From Bacteroidales bacterium Phil6 (GTDB taxonomy: Bacteria > Bacteroidota > Bacteroidia > Bacteroidales > F082): a stretch of DNA of 34,821 bases. A model generated the notes under the pieces. That model was given only the letters and a program-made list of their open reading frames with translations. It searched no databases and was not told the DNA's origin. Position 1 is the first letter of the stretch, and every line of letters begins with the position of its first letter. The stretch covers positions 1 to 34,821 of the forward strand of contig NWBN01000025.1 of assembly GCA_002633315.1 (NCBI GenBank), in the 5' to 3' direction. Shown here in pieces: positions 6,771 through 14,492 of this stretch. Position numbers and translations under genes: made by a program.

Positions 6771-6777
6771 ATTAAAT

Positions 6778-7494
6778 ATGGATATGGAAATAAATTCAAG
6801 GAATCTGCCCGACAAGGGCAGGACGACCTATGAGGTCGCAGGACAAAGTATTACTTTAAGTTATGATATTGTAAGAAATACTTTGGTAAAAGGTAATGGC
6901 AAGGTTTCAGATGCTGAGATTGTAGCATTCATAACTTTGTGCAAATATAACAAACTGAATCCCTTCCTCAACGAGGCTTATCTGATAAAATTCGGGGATT
7001 CTCCGGCACAATTGGTTGTAGGACAAGAGACCTACTTCAAACGTGCTGACGCTTGTCAGAATTATGATGGGATACAGTCGGGAATCATAATATCCCGTAA
7101 TGGGCAGGTTATTGATGTTGAGGGATGCTTTTTTGATTCCAAAAATGAAATTCTGCTCGGTGGATGGGCAAAAGTTTACAGATCTGACAGAAAGTATCCC
7201 CATGTACAAAGATTGTCATTATCTGAATATGACAAGAAACAGTCAATATGGAATGACAAGAAAGCCACGATGATATGTAAGATAGCTAAAGTTCACGCAC
7301 TCAGAGAGGCTTTCCCGGCACAACTTGGCGCAATGTACACTGAATATGAGATGCCACAACAACAGCCGGAATTGCGTGTGGAAGAAGAAATAAAGGAAGA
7401 GGCTAACAAACAGATAATTGACCTTGACAAAGAAAGTGGCGAGGTTGTATTTGCAAAAACAGAAGAAGTTCAACAATCTCAGATACCATTTTGA
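6778..7494 (+). CDS. bet: Bet/RecT-family single-strand annealing protein
   Basis: The 238-residue protein matches the phage lambda Bet/RecT superfamily: an N-terminal EIVAFITLCKYNKLNPFLNE segment, then AYLIKF, VGQETYFKRADA and GWAKVYR blocks, then the characteristic KKATMICKIAKVHALREAFP near residue 165. The C-terminal 40 residues are acidic and low-complexity. Bet proteins anneal complementary single strands during phage recombination and replication. A second in-frame ATG at 6784 is also possible as start. It lies between the SMC-like ATPase and the nuclease. Confidence 0.9.
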   Translation: MDMEINSRNLPDKGRTTYEVAGQSITLSYDIVRNTLVKGNGKVSDAEIVAFITLCKYNKLNPFLNEAYLIKFGDSPAQLVVGQETYFKRADACQNYDGIQSGIIISRNGQVIDVEGCFFDSKNEILLGGWAKVYRSDRKYPHVQRLSLSEYDKKQSIWNDKKATMICKIAKVHALREAFPAQLGAMYTEYEMPQQQPELRVEEEIKEEANKQIIDLDKESGEVVFAKTEEVQQSQIPF

Positions 7495-7496
7495 CA

Positions 7497-8231
7497 ATGA
7501 AATTAAAGATAATCGGCAGCGGTTCAAAAGCAAACTCATACATTCTCATTTCCAACACCAATGAGATGCTTGTCCTGGAAGCTGGAGTAAGTCTTAATGA
7601 ACTTTTGAAAAACATCAACCATGATGTTTCCAATATATCATGTGTGCTTGTGTCACATGAGCATTCAGACCATGCCGGTTATCTTAAACAATATGATGAC
7701 AGATGTTTGACTATAGCTGCGTCAAAAGGTACACTTGAATATTACAATTGTCATAAGACAATAATCATGAATCCTTTACAGTCCTATAAGTTCGGCAACT
7801 TCATTGTTGTGCCTTTTCCTGTACAGCATGATGCCGCCGAACCTTATGGTTTTCTCATTTATCATAAGGAATGCGGGAAACTGCTGTTTGCCACAGATAC
7901 ATATTACATAAAGTATAAGTTCAATGAATTGAATAATATTATGATTGAATGTAACTATGACGAGAATATTCTTAACGAAAATATCCTCTCAGGAAAGATA
8001 CATTCGGCTCATAAAGACAGACTTCTGCAATCACACATGAGTTATCAGAACTGTTTGAAAACAATTTTAAGCAACGACTTGACTTTAGTGAATAACATCA
8101 TACTTATACATCTTTCAGACAGTAATTCTGACACTTACGCATTTAAACGAGGAATTGAGTTAGGTACCGGTAAAAATGTATATGTAGCAAATAGAATGGA
8201 TGAGATTGAAATAAATTGTTTGCCATTTTAA
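7497..8231 (+). CDS. Metallo-beta-lactamase-fold nuclease (YycJ-like)
   Basis: Started at ATG 7497, two bases after the bet stop. The 244-residue protein shows the MBL-fold zinc motif HEHSDH at residues 54-59, the family lead GSGSKANSYILIS, and downstream ligands in VQHDAAEP, FATDT and HLSDSNSD. This arrangement is closest to YycJ/WalJ-type exonucleases. Next to a Bet annealase it probably supplies the 5'-3' resection done by lambda Exo. The biochemical role is inferred from family and context. Confidence 0.85.
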   Translation: MKLKIIGSGSKANSYILISNTNEMLVLEAGVSLNELLKNINHDVSNISCVLVSHEHSDHAGYLKQYDDRCLTIAASKGTLEYYNCHKTIIMNPLQSYKFGNFIVVPFPVQHDAAEPYGFLIYHKECGKLLFATDTYYIKYKFNELNNIMIECNYDENILNENILSGKIHSAHKDRLLQSHMSYQNCLKTILSNDLTLVNNIILIHLSDSNSDTYAFKRGIELGTGKNVYVANRMDEIEINCLPF

Positions 8232-8242
8232 ATTGATTATTT

Positions 8243-8425
8243 ATGATTAAAATTAAGTTTAACACAAGTGATTTAAGTTTAACACAATCTGAATGTTGTT
8301 ACAACAGCCAACCATTATTAACAGTTGAAATTGACAGTCATGCAATGCGTTCTATAATACATCAGATTATTGATTATGATATAGACTTAGTTAACAATGA
8401 AATCGATGATTATTATAATACTTGA
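8243..8425 (+). CDS. Small acidic hypothetical protein
   Basis: 60 residues, acidic, with a Cys pair (ECCYN) and an Asp/Ile/Tyr-rich C-terminus (IIDYDIDLVNNEIDDYYNT). It is in line with its neighbours, 11 bases after the nuclease gene. No family is recognised. Confidence 0.6.
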   Translation: MIKIKFNTSDLSLTQSECCYNSQPLLTVEIDSHAMRSIIHQIIDYDIDLVNNEIDDYYNT

Positions 8426-8439
8426 ATACCCCAAACATC

Positions 8440-8739
8440 ATGTATGCAGACGAACAGATAGAATACGGTGAATATTGCGAACAACGTGGAAAGATATATC
8501 AGGTTGTTCCATTTACATCTTGCAGTAGATGTGATTGTTATAATCGTTTAGAAAATCGTTGTACAGGATTATGCTGTAGATATGACGAGAGTATAAAGGA
8601 AATAGCATTTATATACGTTGGTGAAAGCCATAAATTACCGGATATTCCGGTAAAATATACGAAGATGCAGCTTGAGAACATGGAAATTGGTGAATCTAAG
8701 TATCTTTTTAAATCTTGCGGAAAGTGTAATAAATATTGA
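8440..8739 (+). CDS. Small Cys-rich protein, possible zinc binding
   Basis: 99 residues from ATG 8440; a TTG at 8422 overlapping the previous stop is an alternative start. Residues about 28-50 contain CSRCDCYNRLENRCTGLCC, seven Cys in a short span, and a further CGKC lies at the very end, so metal binding is likely. The family is known to me only as a conserved small protein next to phage replication genes in Bacteroides. Function unknown. Confidence 0.65.
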   Translation: MYADEQIEYGEYCEQRGKIYQVVPFTSCSRCDCYNRLENRCTGLCCRYDESIKEIAFIYVGESHKLPDIPVKYTKMQLENMEIGESKYLFKSCGKCNKY

Positions 8740-8753
8740 AATTTGAAATAAAG

Positions 8754-9515
8754 ATGGGTAAAGAGACATTTATAATATATTGCTCGTTTTACAAACCTAT
8801 ATCTATTTTGTCAGATAAACAATTAGGCAGATTATTCAGAGCTATATTCGAGTACAATCTTGGCGAGGTTGTCAATGTGGAAGATGACATTAGAATGGCA
8901 TTTGAGTTCTTTAAGAATCAATTCATTCTTGACGAAAGCAAGTATCAAGCTAAAGTCATGAGGGACGTTGAGAACGGACGTAAAGGAGGTAATCCGAATT
9001 TTGCAAAGGGTAAAAAGAATCCTTATTATTCTGACATAACCCAAGATAACCCACCCTTATGTAAGATAACCCAAGATAACCCACCCTTATGTAAGATAAC
9101 CATAAATGATAATGATAATGATAATGATAATGTTATTAGTATTTCTTCTTCTCCTAACGTCGAAGAAGAAACGTCCGACTTTACAAAAAGTCGAACGCAA
9201 TCTAATGAAAAATTTAATTTAAAGAAAATTATTGATTATTGGAACAGCTGCAATTTAAAATCAATAAACACCATTTCACCCGGAACAAGCAGACATACAT
9301 GGGCATGCGCGAGAATAAGACAATATGGCGAGAAAAATTTTATCGAAGCGATAAAGAAAGCATCGCTGTCTGAATATCTTAAAAATGCTAATTGGTTCAC
9401 CTTTGACTGGTTTGTCCGTCCCACAAACTTTCAGAAAGTGTTAGACGGCAACTATGATGATAAAATCGTTAAATTAAAATCTGACTCCAACAATGTTAAT
9501 GATATATGGAAGTAG
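8754..9515 (+). CDS. Replication initiator (DUF6291-like N-terminus)
   Basis: This 253-residue protein is started at ATG 8754 (MGKETFIIYCSFYKPISILS), which aligns with the usual DUF6291 opening. A TTG at 8736 is possible. The N-terminal domain runs to about residue 85, followed by a linker encoded by two 30-bp iterons (ITQDNPPLCK twice) and a run of ND repeats. The C-terminal domain (about 165-250, KKIIDYWNS...ANWFTFDWFVRPTNFQKVLDGNYD) resembles DnaT/DnaD-type phage replication proteins. The next gene is a DnaC-like loader. This is the arrangement of lambda O and P, including an origin inside the initiator gene. Confidence 0.8.
   Translation: MGKETFIIYCSFYKPISILSDKQLGRLFRAIFEYNLGEVVNVEDDIRMAFEFFKNQFILDESKYQAKVMRDVENGRKGGNPNFAKGKKNPYYSDITQDNPPLCKITQDNPPLCKITINDNDNDNDNVISISSSPNVEEETSDFTKSRTQSNEKFNLKKIIDYWNSCNLKSINTISPGTSRHTWACARIRQYGEKNFIEAIKKASLSEYLKNANWFTFDWFVRPTNFQKVLDGNYDDKIVKLKSDSNNVNDIWK
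9033..9200 (+). other. Putative replication origin inside the initiator gene
   Basis: Two exact 30-bp direct repeats (9036-9065 and 9066-9095, each with two ATAACCC cores) plus a partial third are followed by an AT-rich GATAAT tract (9102-9133), a perfect 10-bp hairpin (9142-9151/9162-9171, loop TCCTAACGTC) and a 7-bp hairpin (9176-9182/9187-9193, loop ACAA). Iterons plus an AT-rich unwinding region within an O-like gene parallels the lambda origin. The whole block, and only this block, is duplicated at 907-1071. Confidence 0.65.
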
Positions 9516-10222
9516 AAGATATTAGATCCATTTTGTCCAATATACGCAGCAGAAGCATATTTGGTAAAATAAAGAGATATGAATACATGCCATATTCTAT
9601 TGATAATGCATTGAATATAGTAGAGAGAATTGGCAAGATGCGTAATTCACGATTTGTAATTGATGAAGATAACAGGTTTACATACTTGAACTTTGTCAAG
9701 TGGATACATGGAGATTCATCGATGCTTTGTTTAGATCCTCGAACAAGAGAAGTAGTTTCTGGAAGATTGAATGCCGGTATATATATAGCAGGTAATACAG
9801 GGACAGGCAAATCATGGTGTTTAGAGATAATGACTGATTATTGTGTCATTGACAATGTTAGAATATCTATATCTGACAAAGAACAGTTTCTGCGTTGGAA
9901 AAACGTCCGTGTTGATGAGATATGTGACACGTATGTTACTACAGGAGATATATCTGAATTTAAGAAAAAAGATATTCTTGGGATACAAGACCTTGGAGCC
10001 GAACAACCCGAAAGTATGTATATGGGGAATCGAATGAATGTTCTTCAACAGATACTTGAAAGCAGAGGAGACAGAAGTGATAAATTAACATTAATAACCT
10101 CAAATCTGCCAATTAATCATGAGATTCTACTAAACAGATACCATGACAGAGTGACAAGCAGGCTGTGTGAGATGTGTAATTATTTTGAAATCAAAGGAAA
10201 AGACAGAAGAAAAAATATCTAA
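9506..10222 (+). CDS. DnaC-like helicase loader ATPase
   Basis: The 238-residue AAA+ protein carries Walker A GNTGTGKS (residues 96-103), Walker B ILGIQDLG (157-164, D162), a sensor-like LTLITSNLP and an arginine-finger region (YHDRVTSRLCEMC). These are the marks of DnaC/IstB-type loaders, which place the replicative helicase at the origin. It overlaps the initiator gene by 10 bases. The window has no helicase, so the host DnaB is the likely client. Confidence 0.9.
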   Translation: MEVEDIRSILSNIRSRSIFGKIKRYEYMPYSIDNALNIVERIGKMRNSRFVIDEDNRFTYLNFVKWIHGDSSMLCLDPRTREVVSGRLNAGIYIAGNTGTGKSWCLEIMTDYCVIDNVRISISDKEQFLRWKNVRVDEICDTYVTTGDISEFKKKDILGIQDLGAEQPESMYMGNRMNVLQQILESRGDRSDKLTLITSNLPINHEILLNRYHDRVTSRLCEMCNYFEIKGKDRRKNI

Positions 10223-10233
10223 AATGATAAGAT

Positions 10234-10602
10234 ATGGAGGAAATAAAAACGACTGAAAGAGGTTGGGCGGGACATTTTATATGTGCCAACCATTGTGCAT
10301 TTAGAAGAAACACTTTAATAGAATATAAAGATATAAAAATTGCAGTCAGCACGATAGGAAGCATGTGGTTAAATGGGGAATATGTGACTATTGGAGATTG
10401 CAGATATTATGAAACGAAGGCATTTTATTCTGATACAGGAGATAAAAAATATCATGATATTGATGTTAAAAAGGAAATAGATTTAGATTGTAAATGCCAT
10501 ATTGAACGAATTGATGAAGATTCGGACAATGAAGCCAATGGGATGCACGATAATGCTGTAAAATGGATATGTGAACAACTAATTAAAGGAAATAAATTAT
10601 GA
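10234..10602 (+). CDS. Hypothetical protein, conserved in Bacteroides phages
   Basis: 122 residues beginning MEEIKTTERGWAGHFICANH, with the RGW.GHF...CxFRRNTL pattern I know from many Bacteroides phage and prophage proteins of unknown function. The centre is beta-rich (IAVSTIGSMWL, VTIGDCRYYETKAF) and the C-terminus helical. It follows the helicase loader by 11 bases and overlaps the next gene by 4. Confidence 0.8.
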   Translation: MEEIKTTERGWAGHFICANHCAFRRNTLIEYKDIKIAVSTIGSMWLNGEYVTIGDCRYYETKAFYSDTGDKKYHDIDVKKEIDLDCKCHIERIDEDSDNEANGMHDNAVKWICEQLIKGNKL

Positions 10603-10898
10603 CAGGAGAAACAACAATGAATAGAAAAGAATATGAAGAAAGACTTGCAGAAAAGAAAGAAGAAATCAACAAAATTGAGGATGAAATATCTGCATTGACA
10701 GAAAAGTATTGTAATGACTGTTCCCCATTTAAAGTTGGAGATAAGATAAGATTTAACGGGAAAGAGGGAGTGATTATAAAAACATCTCCGGCCTGGCGTG
10801 ATTTTGAATATTATTGGAAACCTTTTAAAAAAGACGGAAGTCTTGGCTGTAAGAAAATTATCTTCTGGTATGATTTTGAAAAAATTGAAAAGGTATGA
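10599..10898 (+). CDS. Small coiled-coil plus SH3/KOW-like protein
   Basis: 99 residues. Residues 8-40 form a charged helix (YEERLAEKKEEINKIEDEIS), and residues 48-75 (FKVGDKIRFNGKEGVIIKTS) look like a small SH3/KOW-type barrel. ATGA-type overlap at both ends places it firmly in the operon. Function unknown. Confidence 0.7.
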   Translation: MTGETTMNRKEYEERLAEKKEEINKIEDEISALTEKYCNDCSPFKVGDKIRFNGKEGVIIKTSPAWRDFEYYWKPFKKDGSLGCKKIIFWYDFEKIEKV

Positions 10899-11107
10899 CT
10901 GCCAAAGAAAAAAGAGAAATTATTGCAAAGGTTAACTTTTGCCGGTCGTTTTTATATTTAAATGACTTTCTTTCAGATGCAGAAAAAGAGAATGTTCATC
11001 ATCGCATAAGAAAATGGCAAGATAAATATAATGTAGTGATAACTGATGCCCAACTAATTTCCGTTGATATGACTTATAAAGATGACACAAAGGAGGTATT
11101 GTTATGA
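10895..11107 (+). CDS. Small hypothetical protein
   Basis: 70 residues, mostly helical and basic (KREIIAKVNFCRSFLYLNDF...HHRIRKWQDKYNV). It overlaps both neighbours by 4 bases. A strong AAGGAGGT at 11090-11097, inside its 3' end, serves the next gene. No family assigned. Confidence 0.7.
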   Translation: MTAKEKREIIAKVNFCRSFLYLNDFLSDAEKENVHHRIRKWQDKYNVVITDAQLISVDMTYKDDTKEVLL

Positions 11108-11475
11108 ATAAAGAAGATTACGTTAGCCTTAAAGTGGCGAAACTTTTAAAGCAAAAAGGATTCGATGAACCGTGCGAATACTATATATCTAAAAACACTT
11201 CACAAGTATTCTATAAAGATAGATTAAAGCCTTTTAAAGAAACGGGACATATTATATTCCCGTGCCCGACTTTATATGAAGCTCAGAAATGGATTATGAA
11301 ACAAAATTTATATGTGTATGGAGACTTATACGGAACAGGATGGTATTGGGTGGTAAAAAATGTTGTAAATGGCAATATGATATGTTCTCTATTCGACAAA
11401 AGTGATAAAACATTTTCAAATAATCAAGAATGCCTTAATGCAGGTTTTCTCGAAGCATTAAAATTGATTAAATAA
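11104..11475 (+). CDS. Conserved small Bacteroides-phage protein
   Basis: 123 residues: YVSLKVAKLLKQKGFDEPCE at the start, CPTLYEAQKWI in the middle, and AGFLEALKLIK at the end. This layout (VAKLLKEAGFD... CPT...A..WL... EALKLI) marks a family very common in Bacteroides phages and conjugative elements, with no known function. It is preceded by the ribosome-binding site AAGGAGGT 6 bases before the ATG, which is unusual because Bacteroidales rarely depend on such sites. Confidence 0.8.
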   Translation: MNKEDYVSLKVAKLLKQKGFDEPCEYYISKNTSQVFYKDRLKPFKETGHIIFPCPTLYEAQKWIMKQNLYVYGDLYGTGWYWVVKNVVNGNMICSLFDKSDKTFSNNQECLNAGFLEALKLIK

Positions 11476-11547
11476 ATGTATATGCTACGTGATACAAAGT
11501 CTTATTTGAATTATCGAGATTGGGTGAAATTATTAAAAATAATATAA
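11476..11547 (+). CDS. Possible 23-residue microprotein
   Basis: The ATG abuts the preceding stop with no gap, and the 23 codons (MYMLRDTKSYLNYRDWVKLL, then KII) end two bases before the next ATG. The amphipathic, Tyr/Lys/Leu-rich sequence could be a real microprotein or a chance coupling frame. There is no other evidence. Confidence 0.3.
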   Translation: MYMLRDTKSYLNYRDWVKLLKII

Positions 11548-11549
11548 AT

Positions 11550-11798
11550 ATGACAGCAGAAGAATATATTGCTTCAGAAAGGCACGAAGATTATCCTGGA
11601 GGACGTCTTTGTTATATGGTATCTGAAGAAGATGCTTTAAAAGCAATAGAAATGGCAAGAAACGAGAAAGTGAATAACACTGTCGGTATGCAGGGTTGGA
11701 TATGCCCTAAATGCGGCAGGGTTTATTCGCCCACTACTTCAATGTGCAGCTATTGTTCTAATGACAAGGAAATATTTAAACCTTGTTGTGGAATATAA
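11550..11798 (+). CDS. Zinc-ribbon protein, copy 1
   Basis: 82 residues from ATG 11550 (MTAEEYIASE). Residues about 50-70 hold the zinc ribbon GWICPKCGRVYSPTTSMCSYC, with a C-x2-C / C-x2-C arrangement; the tail adds CCGI. The same GW[IV]CP.CGRVYSP motif occurs in the gene at 20535, so these are paralogues of a ribbon widespread in Bacteroides phage accessory genes. Nucleic-acid or protein binding is probable but unproven. Confidence 0.8.
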   Translation: MTAEEYIASERHEDYPGGRLCYMVSEEDALKAIEMARNEKVNNTVGMQGWICPKCGRVYSPTTSMCSYCSNDKEIFKPCCGI

Positions 11799-11809
11799 AT
11801 TTAATATGT

Positions 11810-12232
11810 ATGAAAAAACAAGTGTTATCAATAGAACAGATGCAGCATCTGCAAAAATTGGGAATTGATATAATCAAGGCAAGTATGTTCTGGCAATTAG
11901 ATTGTCATTATGCCCAACATCTTGTTGTTCATAACGTATTAGCCTATGATATTACCCTTAAAAAAGTTATCCCAACATTCACCGTACAAGACATTCTGGA
12001 TTTGCTGCCGGGAGAAATAGAAAAAGATGACAAAAACTATTGCTTAAACGTATTCAGAAATTATAAAACGTATTTTGTTTCATACCATTGGTGTGACAAT
12101 CCTTTAATTTCATTCGAAAACGAATTATTTATTAATGCTGCATACGATATGTTATGCTGGTGCGTAGAAAACGGATATACAACTACTAATGAATTTAATC
12201 ATGAAAGCAAAAACAATTTATCAGACAAATGA
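11810..12232 (+). CDS. VLSIEQM-family accessory protein, copy 1
   Basis: 140 residues from ATG 11810, MKKQVLSIEQMQHLQKLGID. Shared blocks with the gene at 18245 are KQVLSIEQM.HL..LGID, IPTFT.QDILD.LP and INAAYDMLCWCVENGY. The family is common among Bacteroides phage and prophage accessory genes and has no known function. It overlaps the next gene by 32 bases. Confidence 0.8.
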   Translation: MKKQVLSIEQMQHLQKLGIDIIKASMFWQLDCHYAQHLVVHNVLAYDITLKKVIPTFTVQDILDLLPGEIEKDDKNYCLNVFRNYKTYFVSYHWCDNPLISFENELFINAAYDMLCWCVENGYTTTNEFNHESKNNLSDK

Positions 12233-12623
12233 CGGTTGCAGATTCGACAACAAAGAGGAGGCAACGAAATATGAAGAATTATGCGACAGATGCAATGAGA
12301 TTGAAAGTCGTCTCGTCAATATAGGCCGTGAGCTACAATATAACGAATATATACAGCATGATGTAGATGCTGTAAAACAGGCATTCTGTGACTTCATGGA
12401 TTTAGTGGCAAAAGAACTGCCGTGCTATTCCAAAATGGCGAAAGAATGTGCCGACGGTACAAGACATATAAGTCATATTTGCGGAATTATATGTTCCAAT
12501 TTCGGGAAATGCTTAGTATATTTGATTATTAGATTTTGCAATATTGACTTCTCCAATGGCCGAGAATTTAAGGATTCATACGTTAAGGAGAATCAAGAAG
12601 AAGCAACTATAAAAGTAAATTAG
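12201..12623 (+). CDS. Conserved MKAKTIYQT family protein
   Basis: 140 residues from ATG 12201. The start MKAKTIYQTNDGCRFDNKEE, followed by YEELCDRCNEIESRL and YNEYIQHDVDAVKQAF, matches a family I recognise from Bacteroides phages. It is helical, with several Cys, and of unknown function. Start choice rests on this conserved opening; an earlier in-frame ATG adds four residues only. Confidence 0.8.
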   Translation: MKAKTIYQTNDGCRFDNKEEATKYEELCDRCNEIESRLVNIGRELQYNEYIQHDVDAVKQAFCDFMDLVAKELPCYSKMAKECADGTRHISHICGIICSNFGKCLVYLIIRFCNIDFSNGREFKDSYVKENQEEATIKVN

Positions 12624-12625
12624 AT

Positions 12626-12853
12626 ATGTGGAATATTATTGTTTTAATATGTATTTTTCTTGTTATTATAGAATTAATACAAATATACCTCTCAAAAAGA
12701 ATTGACGAGTTATATTATTTCCTCATGGAGTTAATTTCAATGGCACATGATTATAATGCAAGAAGAATTAACGAAGGGGATTTAAATTATAAATGTGCGT
12801 ATAATTGGTTTTACAAAAAACACTGTTTTAAAGAATTATTATACAGTGTTTAA
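12626..12853 (+). CDS. Small single-pass membrane protein, truncated by frameshift
   Basis: 75 residues. Residues 2-22 (WNIIVLICIFLVIIELIQIY) are a membrane anchor, followed by a helical cytoplasmic part (RIDELYYFLMELISMAHDYN...CAYNWFYKKH). The frame stops at TAA 12851-12853 after KELLYSV, but the +1 frame continues coherently to 12911 (separate entry). Confidence 0.7.
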   Translation: MWNIIVLICIFLVIIELIQIYLSKRIDELYYFLMELISMAHDYNARRINEGDLNYKCAYNWFYKKHCFKELLYSV

Positions 12854-12911
12854 ACCATTAAAATTACGATACTGGTTTACCAAAGAGGAATTGCAGGAAA
12901 TAAACAGATAA
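12849..12911 (+). pseudogene. +1-frame continuation of the membrane protein
   Basis: From TTT 12849 the +1 frame reads FKPLKLRYWFTKEELQEINR and ends at TAA 12909-12911, just ahead of the next gene. No start codon is available, and the charged helix fits as the natural C-terminus of the upstream protein. The junction is GTT-TAA-A, so a slip of the P-site tRNA from GTT to TTT would fuse the parts, as in the prfB-type +1 shift. A simple one-base insertion is equally possible. Confidence 0.5.
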
Positions 12912-12922
12912 CTTAATATATT

Positions 12923-13720
12923 ATGAAAAAGACGTATAAAAATAAATTGCCGAAGGGCATGGAAGTAGAAAGCACAAATATTCGTGTTGAAAACGGTGAA
13001 CTTATTGTAGAAATTGAGTTTGAAGACAAGTATGTCCCAAAGTTTGGGGATATAGTGAGGGTTGATTTACTCGAGGACGATGCTTATTTTAAAGAATGTC
13101 AGTATATGGTTAGTATATATCCAGACAAAAAATTCAGTGAGTGCAATGACTTTTTTGACATAGTAACACTTACACGTGGAAAGGATATAGAATACATAGC
13201 CGGTAGCTTTGTCAAGTCAATATCCAAAGCAACTGAATCTGAAGAACAAGAGCTATTCGACAAATTGGCAAAAGCTGGTAAGCGTTGGAATGCAAAGAAA
13301 AAATGTTTGGAAGACATGGAAACAATAGTAAATAGTGAGTATCAAAAAATTATAGATAAATTAATAGAAGCTAAAAAAACTAAAAACACATCTTATATAG
13401 ATGAGGCCGTTTATATTCTAACTCGTTTAGAAAGTGAGCCTGAATTGAATGAGTCTGTTAGGCAATTTAGTTCTATTACTAAGAATATGACTAAAATTTA
13501 TGCTGCTAAGAATCACGACTATGGTAACTCCTTTGAGGAGTCTCTTGATGAGTTTGGTCTTGCAGCTTCCGTAGTTAGGTTAGGAGACAAGATGAATAGA
13601 ATCAAATCTCTTATTAAGAAAGAAGCTCGGGTTAAAGAAGAGTCTATTAAAGATACTCTTCTTGACATGGCTTCATATAGTGTAATGACACTTATGTGGC
13701 TTAATAAACAACAAAAATAA
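12923..13720 (+). CDS. Fusion: accessory N-domain plus DUF1599/Nmad1 domain
   Basis: This 265-residue protein has two parts. Residues 1-135 (KKTYKNKLPKGMEVESTNIR, ...ATESEEQELFDKLAKAGKRW) match a family of Bacteroides phage accessory proteins. Residues about 180-262 (ITKNMTKIYAAKNHDYGNSF, then LAASVVRLGDKMNRI and DTLLDMASYSVMTLMW) match DUF1599, the nucleotide modification associated domain 1, an all-alpha fold with HDYG and DM.SY motifs. Nmad1 proteins are often found with phage DNA modification genes. Action on a nucleotide is inferred. Confidence 0.85.
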   Translation: MKKTYKNKLPKGMEVESTNIRVENGELIVEIEFEDKYVPKFGDIVRVDLLEDDAYFKECQYMVSIYPDKKFSECNDFFDIVTLTRGKDIEYIAGSFVKSISKATESEEQELFDKLAKAGKRWNAKKKCLEDMETIVNSEYQKIIDKLIEAKKTKNTSYIDEAVYILTRLESEPELNESVRQFSSITKNMTKIYAAKNHDYGNSFEESLDEFGLAASVVRLGDKMNRIKSLIKKEARVKEESIKDTLLDMASYSVMTLMWLNKQQK

Positions 13721-13755
13721 TAATTTATGGGAATGAAAGTCAGTATGGATAAAAT

Positions 13756-14124
13756 ATGAAAGCAAAGTTATTATATCCTTATGCAATAGACATGGAACAT
13801 GTTCTATGCACAGGTACAGAAGTGGAGATAATGGAAATGAATGCTACCTATAATGGATTTTTATGTAGATGTGCTTTATCTGACGGCACAGTACATGAAA
13901 TCTCGTCTGACCAATTACAGATTGTGGATTATACTCCTCATATAGATTGGGAGCAGATAAGAATACAGGCAGCTATTGCTACTATGCAAAATTTATGTGG
14001 ATGTGAACGGTTTTTGTCTTACTCAGAAGAAGATATTGCCAAATTTTCTGTTAAACAAGCCGATGCACTTATTAATGAACTTAAAAAGAAAAAAGATGAA
14101 ACAGAATCTAACACTAACGTTTAA
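13756..14124 (+). CDS. Conserved small accessory protein
   Basis: 122 residues. Residues 1-55 look like a small beta barrel (AKLLYPYAIDMEHVLCTGTE). The C-terminal half has the pattern IDWEQ.RI..A..TMQ...... and a helical tail (FSVKQADALINELKKKKDE) that I associate with Bacteroides phage accessory proteins. It overlaps the next gene by 29 bases. Function unknown. Confidence 0.75.
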   Translation: MKAKLLYPYAIDMEHVLCTGTEVEIMEMNATYNGFLCRCALSDGTVHEISSDQLQIVDYTPHIDWEQIRIQAAIATMQNLCGCERFLSYSEEDIAKFSVKQADALINELKKKKDETESNTNV

Positions 14125-14446
14125 AGACGTTTATCAGTTGCCATTACATGTAGATGAATTTTGTCCTATATATGTCTTTTCAGCAAATAGAGTAATGACA
14201 TTTGATATTCTTTTGGATGATATTGATAAAGTTCAGGAGATTCTAAATGTTATTAATGGGGAGTCTGACATACACTATGTTAATGCTAAGTATGATGATG
14301 GGTACATACTTGTGGATGGTAAGCCTATATTCCTTATTCGAGGATGGGGATATCTTACGGGCGTTGGTGCACTAAATTTACCCTATGAAATAGCATCTAA
14401 GATACAAGATAATTTCTGTAATTTCATAGTAAATAGATTGAGCTAA
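14096..14446 (+). CDS. Hypothetical protein
   Basis: 116 residues from ATG 14096 (MKQNLTLTFKDVYQLPLHVD). It is beta-rich, with a repeated GWGYL...GALNLP turn. The family is often seen in Bacteroides phages without function. Earlier in-frame ATGs would overlap the previous gene deeply and are rejected. Confidence 0.75.
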   Translation: MKQNLTLTFKDVYQLPLHVDEFCPIYVFSANRVMTFDILLDDIDKVQEILNVINGESDIHYVNAKYDDGYILVDGKPIFLIRGWGYLTGVGALNLPYEIASKIQDNFCNFIVNRLS

Positions 14447-14492
14447 GAAAAGATTCAAAATAAAGATTACATGTGCAAAAAAATTAGAAAAA

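Noticed and set aside
9036..9101. Short direct repeats resembling a CRISPR array
   Set aside because: Repeats are contiguous with no spacers, lie in frame within a gene and there are no cas genes. They fit iterons better.
11338..11360. WYW-coding sequence as a template repeat for the lectin tails
   Set aside because: The similarity is limited to a few codons (TGGTATTGG) within an unrelated, conserved gene.
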